A stretch of 64,000 nucleotides of DNA, taken from assembly GCA_943367755.1 (NCBI GenBank), contig CALRKB020000023.1:7138-71137 (forward strand), read 5' to 3'. This DNA comes from PCC-6802 sp943367755. Lineage in GTDB: Bacteria > Cyanobacteriota > Cyanobacteriia > Pseudanabaenales > Pseudanabaenaceae. Positions 52,692 to 61,004 of the stretch are shown here, in pieces (position 1 is the first letter of the stretch; each line of letters opens with the position of its first letter). Under the pieces are notes generated by a model. That model saw only the letters and a program-made list of their open reading frames with translations. It searched no databases and had not been told where the DNA came from. The position numbers and the translations under genes were made by a program.

Positions 52692-54170
52692 ATGAATAGA
52701 TATCTTTATCCATCTCTTTACCAAATCAATACCCGCGTCTGGCTCAATCGCCTGTCCCAGCAAATCGGTCGTCCGGCAATCCTAGATGACATTCCCGATA
52801 CTGAACTAGATGAACTGGTAAACTTGGGATTTGACTGGATTTACTTTCTCAGCGTCTGGCAAATTGGCGAAGCAGGGCGTAAGGTCTCTCGTTCTAATCC
52901 CCAATGGCTGGCCGAATATCGCGAACTTTTGCCAGACTTACAAGAGGAAGATATCTGTGGATCTGGGTTTGCGATTACCAGCTATACCCTTAATCCCAGA
53001 TTAGGAGAGATGGAGGCATTAACTCGACTGCGCGATCGCCTGCATCAACGGGGACTCAAATTGATGTTAGATTTTGTTCCCAACCATACCGCACCCGATC
53101 ATCCTTGGGTACAGGAGCATCCAGAATACTACGTTCCCGGCACGGAAGTGCAGTTGGTGGAGCAACCGCAAAACTACATCAAAGTAGATTCGCCTCAAGG
53201 TGCGAAGATTCTGGCTTACGGTCGCGATCCTTACTTTGACGGCTGGCCCGACACCCTGCAACTGAATTACGGCAATCCCGTTTTACAGACAGCGCTGATC
53301 GATGAATTGCTGAAAATCTCCCAATGGTGCGACGGACTGCGCTGCGACATGGCGATGCTTGTGTTACCGGAGATCTTTCAGCGCATATGGGGAATTGCAA
53401 TTGAACCATTCTGGGAGAAAGCAATGCAAAAGGTGAGGGAACAACACCCAGGCTTTGTGTTCATGGCAGAGGTCTACTGGGATTTGGAGTGGGCGCTGCA
53501 ACAGCATGGATTTGATTACACCTACGACAAACGCTTATACGATCGCCTGCGAGAGTTTCACCCTCGTCCCTTACGGGAGCATTTTGGGGCTGACCTTGAT
53601 TATCAGCAAAGATCGGCTCGTTTTTTAGAGAATCACGATGAGCCACGTGCCGCTGCGACTTTCCCACCGGGCATCCATCAAGCTGCTGCTGTCATAACCA
53701 GTTTCTGTCCCGGTTTTCGATTCTTCCATCAGGGTCAGTTAGAAGGATGGCCAAAGAAAATTTCCGTCCACCTCTTTCGAGGGCCAGAACAGTCAACCGA
53801 ACCGAGTTTACAGGAGTTTTACCGTCGGCTCCTCAATGTTCTGCGCCAGAGCGTGTTTCGCAATGGGGATTGGCAATTGCTGGAGTGCAAACCTGCCTGG
53901 GAAGGGAATTGGACGTGGGAGTGCTTCATTGCCTTTGCTTGGCATGGACAGGATGGGGAACGGGCGATCGCAGCGGTAAACTACGCACCGAACCAGAGTC
54001 AGTGTTACGTTGCGCTGCCCTGGACGGATCTCGGCGATCGCACGTATCGACTTACAGATTTAATGGGAGCTGAAAGCTACGATCGCCGTGGCGAAGATCT
54101 ACTTGCGGCTGGACTCTATCTAGATCTGCCGGCATGGGGATATCATGTATTTGAATTGCTCTTGAAATAG
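52692..54170 (+). CDS. GH13 alpha-amylase family glycosidase
   Basis: This 492-residue protein has a (beta/alpha)8 barrel. It starts LYQINTRVWLNRLS, then shows GLKLMLDFVPNHTAPDHPW (region I), GLRCDMAML with nucleophile Asp219 (region II), FMAEVYWD with acid Glu260 (region III) and LENHDEPR with Asp316 (region IV). A small C-terminal beta domain ends the protein. It is probably cytoplasmic and acts on an alpha-glucoside such as a maltooligosaccharide or a glucosylated solute. It follows the GH63 gene by about 125 bp on the same strand, so the pair probably works on one substrate route. Confidence 0.9.
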   Translation: MNRYLYPSLYQINTRVWLNRLSQQIGRPAILDDIPDTELDELVNLGFDWIYFLSVWQIGEAGRKVSRSNPQWLAEYRELLPDLQEEDICGSGFAITSYTLNPRLGEMEALTRLRDRLHQRGLKLMLDFVPNHTAPDHPWVQEHPEYYVPGTEVQLVEQPQNYIKVDSPQGAKILAYGRDPYFDGWPDTLQLNYGNPVLQTALIDELLKISQWCDGLRCDMAMLVLPEIFQRIWGIAIEPFWEKAMQKVREQHPGFVFMAEVYWDLEWALQQHGFDYTYDKRLYDRLREFHPRPLREHFGADLDYQQRSARFLENHDEPRAAATFPPGIHQAAAVITSFCPGFRFFHQGQLEGWPKKISVHLFRGPEQSTEPSLQEFYRRLLNVLRQSVFRNGDWQLLECKPAWEGNWTWECFIAFAWHGQDGERAIAAVNYAPNQSQCYVALPWTDLGDRTYRLTDLMGAESYDRRGEDLLAAGLYLDLPAWGYHVFELLLK

Positions 54171-54224
54171 CAATTTTTTTAATTTACTTGATTTTTTAAC
54201 CCACTTTGAAAAAATCATAAAAAA

Positions 54225-54635
54225 ATGGTTACCCAAAAATTAGCTCGTATTGGATTGCTTCTCCTTTCGGTATTATCCTTGACAGGGGCGATCCCTCCCA
54301 CCGCTTTTGCTCAAAGAGTTCAACTCCTCGGTCAGGCCAGACTCTCGTTCAGAGAAAACGATCTGGATGTTTTGAAATTGCCTAGATGTCAAGTACCTCC
54401 TGTCAGAGACATCAGACTAAGAGCGCTGAGGGGTTCAGCTGAAATACAACTCCTTGTCGTGCAATATGGGAACAATCAATTAGATCGATTGCCAGTCAGA
54501 TCCAGACTCCGCGAAGGGAGTGAAACAAATTGGATCCCTTTAAGGGGAACTCTTCGCTGTATCAGGGGAATTGCTATTGTGGGCAGTTCTGCGGGCTCTA
54601 CAAATCGTGCGATTATTCAATTTTACGCGCGCTGA
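54225..54635 (+). CDS. Small secreted protein resembling DUF2541
   Basis: This 136-residue protein has a signal peptide (1-29, ending TAFAQ). The mature domain (LGQARLSFRENDLDVLKLPRC, then IRLRALRGSAEIQLLVVQYGNNQLDRLPVRSRLREGSETNWIPLRGTLRCIRGIAIVGSS) resembles small secreted proteins described as DUF2541, with a pair of cysteines and a W-I-P-L-R-G-x-x-R-C-I motif near the end. Its role is unknown. It begins a short run of plus-strand genes ending with the transglutaminase. Confidence 0.65.
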   Translation: MVTQKLARIGLLLLSVLSLTGAIPPTAFAQRVQLLGQARLSFRENDLDVLKLPRCQVPPVRDIRLRALRGSAEIQLLVVQYGNNQLDRLPVRSRLREGSETNWIPLRGTLRCIRGIAIVGSSAGSTNRAIIQFYAR

Positions 54636-54662
54636 ATATCTCCAATTTGACAGAGGCAAACG

Positions 54663-54821
54663 ATGAAAAAAATAGGACAAATTTTTATTGCCTGGTTACT
54701 CGTTGCTTTTCTAATTGTCACAGCCGCACCTCTGGTGATCGCACAGAAAACCCCATCCCCTCAACCTACCACACCCATCAGCCGATCGGAGGAGGCGATC
54801 ATTGTCTCCGATAAGGAGTGA
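54663..54821 (+). CDS. Very small secreted or membrane peptide
   Basis: A 52-codon frame encodes a signal-like segment (MKKIGQIFIAWLLVAFLIV then TAAPLVIAQ) followed by a short Pro/Thr/Ser-rich and acidic tail (SRSEEAIIVSDKE). GAGGCAAACG precedes the ATG. It lies 27 bp after the preceding gene and 39 bp before the transglutaminase gene, so co-transcription is plausible. It is too small for a confident family. The signal peptide and spacing support a real gene. Confidence 0.5.
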   Translation: MKKIGQIFIAWLLVAFLIVTAAPLVIAQKTPSPQPTTPISRSEEAIIVSDKE

Positions 54822-54860
54822 CTTTTCATTCTAAAATGCAAATCTATCAAGGTACGAGCG

Positions 54861-55775
54861 ATGGCGGTCATTTACGACCTCGAACACATTACGACTTACA
54901 GTTATCGCAATCCCGTCAGGTTTGGCGAACATCGCGCCATCTTTTTACCCGGCGCAAGCTTTGTCGGTCGAATCTTGAGCTACACCCTGGAAACCAACAT
55001 TCCGTCTAAAGTACGCTGGATGATGGATACTCTTTCTAACAATGTAGCCCTGATCGAATTCAGCGAACCCTCCAAAGAACTGAGCGTTACTTATCGACTG
55101 CGGGGCGAACATTTTGGTATCAAAGCGATCGCCGATTTTCCCCTGGAAGCGCGAGCCGTAGAAATACCAGTACAGTACACGCCGGATGAGTGGACCGATC
55201 TGGCTGTCTTTATGCGTCCCCACGCCGAAGATCCCGATGGCCGCCTCGCAGCTTGGACAAAAAGCTTTGTGGCCGGCGATCGAGACGATACCCTTGATGT
55301 CCTGCAACGGATGATGGATGCGATCTGGAAAACTCTGACCTATCAGTCCCGAGAGGTAGAGGGAACTCAGTCTCCGGCAGAGACATTGCGCCTCGGGTCT
55401 GGCACCTGCCGGGATTATGCCTGGTTGATGATTGAGGCATTGCGACGTTTGGGCCTAGCCTGTCGCTTTGTCAGCGGCTACCTCTACGATGCGTCCCTGG
55501 ATGGCGGTGACGTTGGCATGACAGGATCGGGGGCAACCCATGCCTGGTTGCAGGTCTACCTGCCGGGAGCGGGTTGGAGAGCCTACGACCCGACGAACCG
55601 AATTACCGCCGGCTTCGATCTAATCCGCGTGGCGATCGCCCGTCATCCGGGGCAAGTCATGCCCCTATCGGGATCCTGGTTTGGTAATGCCGAGGATTAC
55701 CTGGGTATGGATGTGAATGTGACGATTCGCAAACTGGGCAAGCTACCTGAGTTTGACGAAGAGAAACCCGGCTGA
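54861..55775 (+). CDS. Transglutaminase-like protease/transferase
   Basis: This 304-residue protein has a bacterial transglutaminase N-terminal domain (YDLEHITTYSYRNPVRFGEHRAIFLPG, 4-32) and a papain-like core with the catalytic triad Cys183 (GTCRDYAWL), His227 (THAWLQVYLPG) and Asp243 (AYDPTN). The family includes cysteine proteases or amidases as well as transglutaminases. There is no signal peptide. AAGGT lies eight bases before the ATG. It follows the glycosidases on the same strand; a link to breakdown of glycoconjugates or peptides is only contextual. Confidence 0.9.
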   Translation: MAVIYDLEHITTYSYRNPVRFGEHRAIFLPGASFVGRILSYTLETNIPSKVRWMMDTLSNNVALIEFSEPSKELSVTYRLRGEHFGIKAIADFPLEARAVEIPVQYTPDEWTDLAVFMRPHAEDPDGRLAAWTKSFVAGDRDDTLDVLQRMMDAIWKTLTYQSREVEGTQSPAETLRLGSGTCRDYAWLMIEALRRLGLACRFVSGYLYDASLDGGDVGMTGSGATHAWLQVYLPGAGWRAYDPTNRITAGFDLIRVAIARHPGQVMPLSGSWFGNAEDYLGMDVNVTIRKLGKLPEFDEEKPG

Positions 55776-56022
55776 AAACTCGCGAACTGTTTTTGTCTGC
55801 ACCGGGAGCGATCGCGCTAGCGGAGGTTGCCATTAGGACAGCAGAAATACTAATTCTGATGTATATTGTGAAATCGCTCTGGATTCACTAAACTAGTCAT
55901 GATGGTGCTGATGATTGTTCTGATTTGTAGCTTCCATCCATTTTGTAGCCAACCTAAGTAGGCTCACTGCTTTTCTTTCCTTGTTAGTCTAAACTCTACT
56001 AGATATCCACATAGAAACTAAA

Positions 56023-57429
56023 TTGGCAACAAATCATATCGACCATTTCATGGCTGCGCGGCCTTCAGTAGCAGAACGATTGGCAGCGGGTAAAGCCCTC
56101 CGCCAACAAGTATCTCGCCGCGCCCATGCTGAATTCAAGCCTGCAAGCGATCGCGAAGATCCGATCGCCATTCTCGAAGCCCAAGCAAAAACGCGATTAC
56201 TAGAGCTAGTGCCTGTGCGCTATGCCCGCATGCTCACTTCTCCCTTTGCCTTTCTGCGCGGCTCGGCAGCGGTGATGATTGGGGATATTGCTCCAGCGGT
56301 GACAACAGGGTTGACGGTGCAGGCATGCGGCGATATGCATGTCGCCAACTTTGGTGTTTTTGCCTCTGCCGAGCGCAATCTGGTATTCGGCATCAACGAT
56401 TTCGATGAAACCCATTTAGGAGCGTGGGAGTGGGATCTCAAGCGATTGACAGCCAGTGCCGTTGTGGCAGGACGGTTTCTCGGCGCAGACCGCGTTCTTT
56501 GCGAAGAGGCAGCGCGGGCCGTCGTGCGATCCTACCGCCAATATATGCGACAGTATGCCAATCTGGGCTATTTAGAACTCTGGTACACCAACATCACTGA
56601 AGCCGCCTTTCTCAATGTGCTTCCCCCCGAATCGCGGAAAAGAGCTGTCCGGATTGCGGAAAAGGCACGCCAGCGTACCCATCTCCAGGTACTCGAAAAG
56701 ATGACGGATCTTGTTGACAACCAACAACGCATCATCGAAGTCCAGCCCCTGATCGTGCGGGCACAGATGACCGGCACGGGGCGACCTATTGCCGAGGCAC
56801 TTGAACTTTTATTGCGGGATTACCTCGCCTCTATGGGGGCAGATCGCCGCTTTCTGCTATCGCGTTATCGCATCCTCGATGTTGCACGTAAAGTTGTCGG
56901 TGTTGGTAGTGTCGGTACCCGCTGCTGGGTGATCTACCTGCAAGGCAAGGATGCAGACGATCCGCTGTTCCTCCAGGTCAAAGAGGCACAACCATCCGTA
57001 CTGGCTCCCTACACTGGTAATTCACCGACTGACGATCCAGCCATTGAAAACCAGGGGCACCGGGTTGTAGCAGGGCAGCGTCTGATCCAGGGTGCACCGG
57101 ATATTTTCCTGGGTTGGGGTGAGCAGGATGGCATTCAATACTACGTGCGCCAATTGCGGGATATGAAAGGTGGAGTCGAGTTCGATCCGGCTAAATTCCG
57201 GGTTGCCAGTCTTCCCGATTACTGCGGTCTATGCGGTTGGGCGCTGGCGCTTGCCCATGCCAAATCCAGTGATGCCGCAATGCTGGCGGGTTACGTTGGC
57301 AAGAGCGAGGATTTGGATGAAGCACTGGCAAAGTTTGCCCATGACTATGCCGACCAAACGGAGCGGGATTACGAGCTACTGGCAGCAGCAGCCCGTCAGG
57401 GACGCATCAAGGTTGCCAGCGAATTTTAA
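56023..57429 (+). CDS. DUF2252 family protein
   Basis: This 468-residue protein has the DUF2252 signature: FAFLRGSAAVMIGDIAPAVTTGLTVQACGDMHVANFGVFASAERNLVFGINDFDETHLGAWEWDLKRLTAS (about 77-148), a phosphotransferase-like (kinase-fold) core with D-x-H and N-D-F-D-E motifs that would serve as catalytic and metal-binding residues. A C-terminal region with VGVGSVGTRCWVIYLQG follows. The frame starts at TTG 56023; an ATG at 56050 is the alternative and neither has a clear ribosome-binding site. The family substrate is unknown. About 250 bp upstream contain no recognised gene. Confidence 0.87.
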   Translation: MATNHIDHFMAARPSVAERLAAGKALRQQVSRRAHAEFKPASDREDPIAILEAQAKTRLLELVPVRYARMLTSPFAFLRGSAAVMIGDIAPAVTTGLTVQACGDMHVANFGVFASAERNLVFGINDFDETHLGAWEWDLKRLTASAVVAGRFLGADRVLCEEAARAVVRSYRQYMRQYANLGYLELWYTNITEAAFLNVLPPESRKRAVRIAEKARQRTHLQVLEKMTDLVDNQQRIIEVQPLIVRAQMTGTGRPIAEALELLLRDYLASMGADRRFLLSRYRILDVARKVVGVGSVGTRCWVIYLQGKDADDPLFLQVKEAQPSVLAPYTGNSPTDDPAIENQGHRVVAGQRLIQGAPDIFLGWGEQDGIQYYVRQLRDMKGGVEFDPAKFRVASLPDYCGLCGWALALAHAKSSDAAMLAGYVGKSEDLDEALAKFAHDYADQTERDYELLAAAARQGRIKVASEF

Positions 57430-57529
57430 TGACGTTTCTCTATGGGCTCTTGTTAACCAGGCATCTATTATGGATGCAAGTCAGACGGTAATCTCAATGA
57501 ATTTGTCCCAAATCCCAAAACACTGAGCT

Positions 57530-58150
57530 ATGTTTAATTTCCTAAATCCTGAGGCTGCTAACCCCACTCCCCAGCAGATTGCACGGTTCTTCCGTCTGCT
57601 GGGATGGATTAGTTTCTGGCTACAATCATTACTCGGTTTTATTCCAATTTTGGTAGTGGTAACGGCTGTTCTTTTCTATCCTGGCAGGCAACAGAGCGAC
57701 GGACTTTCGTTTGGTTTGTTTTCTGCGATCGCTTGTTTAATGCTGCTACTCTTCAGTATTTACTGGTGTTTTCGCTATACTCGACTGGCCAACAAACTGG
57801 AGATGCGCGATTTACGTCCGGCTAAATCTCAAGTCATCCGCGATGTAAAGCTAGGACTGATTATCAATATCGGTAGTATGGCGATCGCAGTAATGATTGC
57901 CATGGTGCGGGTTGGCGACTTGACCTTCAAAATGCTCACGCTACCTCAAGGCTCGACTGTTATAACCCCCAATCAAGCAAAGACAACGTTAGTTCAAGGT
58001 TTTCCGATCGCCCCCTCTAACATGATCGCAATTCAAGCCATGGTCAATACGATCGCGGCCGGATTGGTTGGTGTAGTGGTGGCATTACTACTACTGTATC
58101 TTGTCGGGCAGAATCAAAGCCCTCAAAGTCGCTCGGAACCTCTGGATTAA
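57530..58150 (+). CDS. DUF3611 membrane protein
   Basis: This 206-residue protein has four membrane segments (about 25-50, 60-82, 108-125, 170-195). The sequence ARFFRLLGWISFWLQSLLGFIPILVVVTAVLF and the pattern around WCFRYTRLANKLEMRD fit DUF3611, a family shared by cyanobacteria and plastids with no assigned activity. The gene follows the DUF2252 gene by 100 bp and precedes the Crp-family regulator by 47 bp. Confidence 0.82.
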   Translation: MFNFLNPEAANPTPQQIARFFRLLGWISFWLQSLLGFIPILVVVTAVLFYPGRQQSDGLSFGLFSAIACLMLLLFSIYWCFRYTRLANKLEMRDLRPAKSQVIRDVKLGLIINIGSMAIAVMIAMVRVGDLTFKMLTLPQGSTVITPNQAKTTLVQGFPIAPSNMIAIQAMVNTIAAGLVGVVVALLLLYLVGQNQSPQSRSEPLD

Positions 58151-58197
58151 GCGAATGGTGGTAGTGTTACAAACCTGTTGATAGATGGCTGCGATCG

Positions 58198-58905
58198 ATG
58201 CAAATCACAACCGCACAATTACACCAAATCTCAATTTTCTCAGGGCTTGAGCCACATCAACTCGTGCAATTACAACCTCACTCTGTTGTGAAAATCTATC
58301 TACAGGGAGAGTTTATACTGCATGAAGGAGATCGCCTGCCAGCTAAACTCTTTTCGGTGTTAAGCGGTGTAATCCAGATCAAGAAAACAGCCTTAAGTGG
58401 TAAGGAAACAATTTTACGCACCTTAGCCGCTGGAGATATATTTGCTGCGCCAAGTTTGTTCGGCGATGGTATAGCACCAGCCACAGCGATCGCCATCCAG
58501 GAGTGTGAAATTCTGACGATTGAACGATCTGCGCTTCTAGAAATGATGCAGCAGAACCCAGAACTAGCATTGCGGATTATTGTGACGCTAACAGAACGAT
58601 TGCATCATCTCCATAACACCGTGCATGGATTAGCCTCTGAACGGGCGATTGTGCGTTTAACACGGTTGATTCAGGCAGCGGCGATCGAGGGAGGGACTCA
58701 AGCAAGCAAAAGTGGTCTATGTTTGCAAACTCGGTTGCCGTATTACCAAATTGCTCGCAGTATTGGCATCACCTACGAAGAATGCGTGCGTCTGTTCAAG
58801 CAACTGCAATCAGTTATCGCCTACGATCGCGGCGGTAAGATTTTGCTGCTAGATCGAGTCAAACTCGATGCAATTGCCAGTGGTGAGCCGGAACTGCATG
58901 AATAA
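58198..58905 (+). CDS. Crp/Fnr-family transcription regulator
   Basis: This 235-residue protein has a cyclic-nucleotide-binding-fold domain (about 10-125: FSGLEPHQLVQLQPHS, GEFILHEGDRLPAKLFSVLSGVIQI, TILRTLAAGDIFAAPSLFGDG), a dimer helix (about 115-145) and a C-terminal winged helix (about 150-225) whose recognition region reads LPYYQIARSIGITYEECVRLFKQL. Key cAMP-contacting Arg-Ser/Thr residues are not obvious, so the effector may not be cAMP, and no Fnr-type cysteine cluster is present. Target genes are unknown; the neighbouring DUF3611 gene and the downstream SGNH protein are candidates by position. Confidence 0.88.
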   Translation: MQITTAQLHQISIFSGLEPHQLVQLQPHSVVKIYLQGEFILHEGDRLPAKLFSVLSGVIQIKKTALSGKETILRTLAAGDIFAAPSLFGDGIAPATAIAIQECEILTIERSALLEMMQQNPELALRIIVTLTERLHHLHNTVHGLASERAIVRLTRLIQAAAIEGGTQASKSGLCLQTRLPYYQIARSIGITYEECVRLFKQLQSVIAYDRGGKILLLDRVKLDAIASGEPELHE

Positions 58906-59023
58906 GCAGCCACCGCAATTTTTTTGGTAAACTGACTGGAGGAATTGCGCAAAAAAACAAACATATGGACTGCTTTTAGCCGTACGTTAGACACATAGGT
59001 CTACCCTATTTCTCCTGGAATCA

Positions 59024-59043
59024 CACATACGTGTTTGTATGTG
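59024..59043. promoter_or_regulatory. Hairpin/inverted repeat before the SGNH gene
   Basis: CACATAC and GTATGTG face each other across a 6-base spacer, ending 20 bp before the ATG at 59064. It could be an operator, for instance for the adjacent Crp-family regulator although it is not a Crp consensus, or a leader hairpin affecting translation. Confidence 0.35.
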
Positions 59044-59063
59044 AACCTCTAAACTAAGACCTG

Positions 59064-60983
59064 ATGAAATCGTCACCAATAGCTGAAATTAGCTCGAATA
59101 CGGCCAACACTAATGCCAATCAGCATTGGAAATTTGAGTTGCCGGAAATCTTGCAGGTCATCCAAAAAGGCGATCGCCTCCACTTGAATTGTCAAGACAA
59201 TCAGCCACGCAGAATTTTGAGAGCGATCGCGCGCTATGGGTTTGCTAACATGCAGGCGAAGGGAATCCAACAGATCAAGCTAAGCGATCGGACTTGGACT
59301 CTATGTACCGATCTGCCCATCGGCAATGCAGCGTTGATGGCCGCCGCGATCGCCCAGTATTTAATTGCAGATCGACGTCTTAGCGGTATAAGAATCAGTA
59401 TTTTGCTCAAGCAGAGTTTTCTGCACATTCTCTGCGAACAGGGATCGGAGATATCGAAAGAAACGATTGCGTTACCGATGCTAGAGGCTTTACGACAGAC
59501 TCATCCTGTTGAGTATTGGCATGGTATTTCTGTCTACGGAAAGATTAAGGGTGAGAAATCTCCTACTTGGAAATTTGATGTCGATCCCTCAGCGATTTGC
59601 ATTCGCTCTAATGTGAATAACCATGACAGAAAGAAGCCTGAGTCATTAGCACAGACAGCTAAACCACTAACAAGCCCTACTATAGATCGAGCGATAGATC
59701 GAACTGCGGAATCACAAAATGTCCCAGAATCCACAATTGCAGTCACTCCAGCTTATCAAGCTATCCAAGATTTCTTGCAACTGAGATGGCTAGGTAGTAC
59801 TGATGTGCAACCTCTAGAGGGGAAAATTGCTCTCTGTCTTGCTAGTTTAGCGATCGGGATAGCTGCAACCATAGCCATTGGTAGCACCCTCGCCGGGTAT
59901 CGCGATCGATTACAGATCGAAAATGTTGTGGGTAGAGAGGATCAAGTAGATAGCTCTAAGATTAGCTCTGACTCTTATTCTCATGATCGACAAATTCGTG
60001 ACTATAATAACCCCTCCCTCAATACCAAACTGGTTTTGATTGATTCATACATAGCATCACTGGGGCGAGCACCTGATGTGATGATTGTTGGCAGTTCGCG
60101 GGCATTAAGGGGAATTGACCCACACATTCTAGAAAAATCCCTCGCAGGGCGGGGGTATAAGGGCATCAGCGTATTTAATATGGGTATTAATGGTGCTACT
60201 GCCCAGGTTGTGAACTTACAGCTTACGAAAATCTTGACCAGTCGGCAACTTCCAAAGTTGATTATCTGGGCAGATGGTGTGAGAGCATTTAATAGTAACC
60301 GCGAAGATGAGACTTATAATGCCATTGCCAGTTCTTCTGGTTATGCGCAATTAGAACGGATCTTGCAAAATAGCGCTCATACTAAAACTCAAAATGCTTC
60401 TCCATTGTCTGAAATCTTATCTAAAACCCTAATTACCTGGCTACCTGCCTACGCCGATCGCTTACAGGTTAGAGCCTCTATAGTGTCAGACTACGATCGC
60501 TTCACTACAAGCTTTAGTAATAAAGATACTGCGATCGCCGATCGATCTTTACAGATAGATAGCAAGGGTTTTGCGAGTGTGGATGTCCAATTCGATCCAC
60601 AGACTTATTTTCAAGTTTATCCCTATGTTAGTGGAGAATACGATCTTGATTATCGCAAATTCGATCTCAATGGCAACCAGATTGATGCATTTAATGCCAT
60701 AGCTGAATTTTGTGATCGCCACAGGATCGAGCTCATATTTGTGAATATGCCCATGCATGACTCTTATCTTGATGCCAGTCGTGTGAGGTATGAGAAGTTA
60801 TTTAAAAAACGCATGCAGGCGCTATCGAAGCGATGGAATTCGATCTATATTGATTTCAGCACTATTCTACGCGACCAGCCCAAGTATTTCTCCGATCCCA
60901 ACCACCTCAATCGCTGGGGAGCGATCGAAGTAGCGAAAAAATTAGCCGTCAATCCTAACATCAATTGGGCAAAATTCCGCTGA
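59064..60983 (+). CDS. Membrane-anchored SGNH-like protein (DUF1574-type)
   Basis: This 639-residue protein has a cytoplasmic N-terminal domain of about 200 residues (HWKFELPEILQVIQKGDRLHLNCQDNQPRRILRAIARYGFANMQAKG), a linker, one membrane segment (about 254-272), and an external SGNH-fold domain. The latter has VMIVGSSRALRGIDP (Ser344/345 region, block I), FNMGINGATAQVVNL (block II) and a C-terminal DPNHLNRWG with Asp611 and His614, as in serine-type acyl esterases or acetyltransferase partners. DUF1574/AlgX-like domains modify cell-surface polysaccharides. A role in acylation of an exopolysaccharide is inferred. The N-terminal domain is unknown and makes the fusion unusual. Confidence 0.75.
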   Translation: MKSSPIAEISSNTANTNANQHWKFELPEILQVIQKGDRLHLNCQDNQPRRILRAIARYGFANMQAKGIQQIKLSDRTWTLCTDLPIGNAALMAAAIAQYLIADRRLSGIRISILLKQSFLHILCEQGSEISKETIALPMLEALRQTHPVEYWHGISVYGKIKGEKSPTWKFDVDPSAICIRSNVNNHDRKKPESLAQTAKPLTSPTIDRAIDRTAESQNVPESTIAVTPAYQAIQDFLQLRWLGSTDVQPLEGKIALCLASLAIGIAATIAIGSTLAGYRDRLQIENVVGREDQVDSSKISSDSYSHDRQIRDYNNPSLNTKLVLIDSYIASLGRAPDVMIVGSSRALRGIDPHILEKSLAGRGYKGISVFNMGINGATAQVVNLQLTKILTSRQLPKLIIWADGVRAFNSNREDETYNAIASSSGYAQLERILQNSAHTKTQNASPLSEILSKTLITWLPAYADRLQVRASIVSDYDRFTTSFSNKDTAIADRSLQIDSKGFASVDVQFDPQTYFQVYPYVSGEYDLDYRKFDLNGNQIDAFNAIAEFCDRHRIELIFVNMPMHDSYLDASRVRYEKLFKKRMQALSKRWNSIYIDFSTILRDQPKYFSDPNHLNRWGAIEVAKKLAVNPNINWAKFR

Positions 60984-61004
60984 TTATGTTGATGATATTT
61001 ATTC

